Positions 63,884 through 64,000 of a stretch of 64,000 nucleotides of DNA are shown piece after piece. Numbering within the stretch: position 1 is the stretch's first letter; every line of letters starts with the position of its first letter. Source of the stretch: Methylibium rhizosphaerae. Lineage in GTDB: Bacteria; Pseudomonadota; Gammaproteobacteria; Burkholderiales; Burkholderiaceae_C. A program made the translations under genes and the position numbers. The stretch is from contig NZ_SWAR01000025.1 of assembly GCF_006386545.1 (NCBI RefSeq), positions 25,571 through 89,570 on the forward strand. The letters are read 5' to 3'. The notes under the pieces were generated by a model. That model searched no databases and was not told where the DNA came from. It worked only from the letters and a program-made list of their open reading frames with translations.

Positions 63884-64000
63884 TGTCCTGTCGCAGAAAT
63901 ACGTTTCGCGATCCGCTCGATCTTTTGCAGGATTGAGTCGGCGGTGGCAACCCACTGGAAAGGCGTGGCGTCGGCGTTGTAGCGTTGCACGAACAGCTCG
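63880..64000 (-). CDS. IS630-family transposase, C-terminal end (partial)
   Basis: The minus strand reads ELFVQRYNADATPFQWVATA, then DSILQKIERIAKRISATGH and stop, the typical C-terminal end of IS630-family DDE transposases. Only 39 residues are in the window; the catalytic domain lies beyond the right edge. The stop codon (63880-63882) overlaps that of the PBP gene on the other strand. The gene is unrelated to its neighbours in function. Confidence 0.8.
   Translation of the reverse strand, partial: ELFVQRYNADATPFQWVATADSILQKIERIAKRISATGH
63881..64000. mobile_element. End of an IS630-type insertion sequence
   Basis: The transposase frame runs outward from the right edge to a TA at 63881-63882, followed by GTGTCCTGTCGCAGAAATA, which looks like an IS terminal sequence. 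IS630/Tc1 elements insert at and duplicate a TA dinucleotide. The other end is outside the window, so the element boundaries are inferred. Confidence 0.65.

Overview
The window is high-GC DNA (roughly two thirds G+C by eye) with betaproteobacterial gene content: a Ysc-ordered type III secretion system (T3SS), a trimeric porin, LuxR solos, PEP-CTERM proteins and short palindromic repeats of the kind scattered through Burkholderiales genomes. A member of the Rubrivivax/Rhizobacter/Piscinibacter-like Burkholderiales is the best guess. Nothing in the window identifies the species.

Region 1 (1-22453) is the T3SS. sctQ runs leftward off the edge. Divergent from it, sctV-sctS-sctC-sctD-sctF(candidate)-sctI-sctJ-sctK-sctL-sctN-sctO-sctT-sctU run rightward, mostly with overlapping or touching ends. 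The C-D-F-I-J-K-L-N-O order follows the Yersinia ysc order. sctR, sctP, translocators and chaperones are not seen. Directly after sctU, in the same direction, is a 9.3-kb gene for a 3085-residue multidomain protein. It has a long charged helical N-terminal third, a hydrophobic central module, a zinc-peptidase-type HEGTH site, a papain/deamidase-like Cys-His-Asp site, C-terminal membrane segments and a LysM-like tail. This is the most unusual object in the window and probably a giant secreted effector. SctU lacks the NPTH self-cleavage motif found in nearly all of its family.

Region 2 (22501-30560) pairs a leftward porin with a rightward two-component system and a binding protein/fused permease/ATPase importer of the Fe(III)-type family. 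This looks like one nutrient-uptake unit with its own sensor.

Region 3 (30598-40380) is regulatory. Two related LuxR solos converge on a 174-bp palindrome. A leftward ECF sigma factor with two large Ser/Thr kinases follows, then a helical phasin-like protein, dodecin and small proteins.

Region 4 (40602-51352) holds a PAS/GAF hybrid histidine kinase, a GAF protein, and a tandemly fused PEP-CTERM HAF-repeat protein. It also holds a DUF305 membrane protein, an L,D-transpeptidase-like protein and an AraC-VOC-UvrA2 cluster.

Region 5 (51483-64000) holds a CBS protein, an erythromycin-esterase-like enzyme, two GH13 glucosidases and an amino-acid-type binding protein. It continues with a hybrid kinase paired with a degenerate hybrid protein and a class A penicillin-binding protein with a lipoprotein-type signal. 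The PBP gene ends exactly where an IS630-type element begins.
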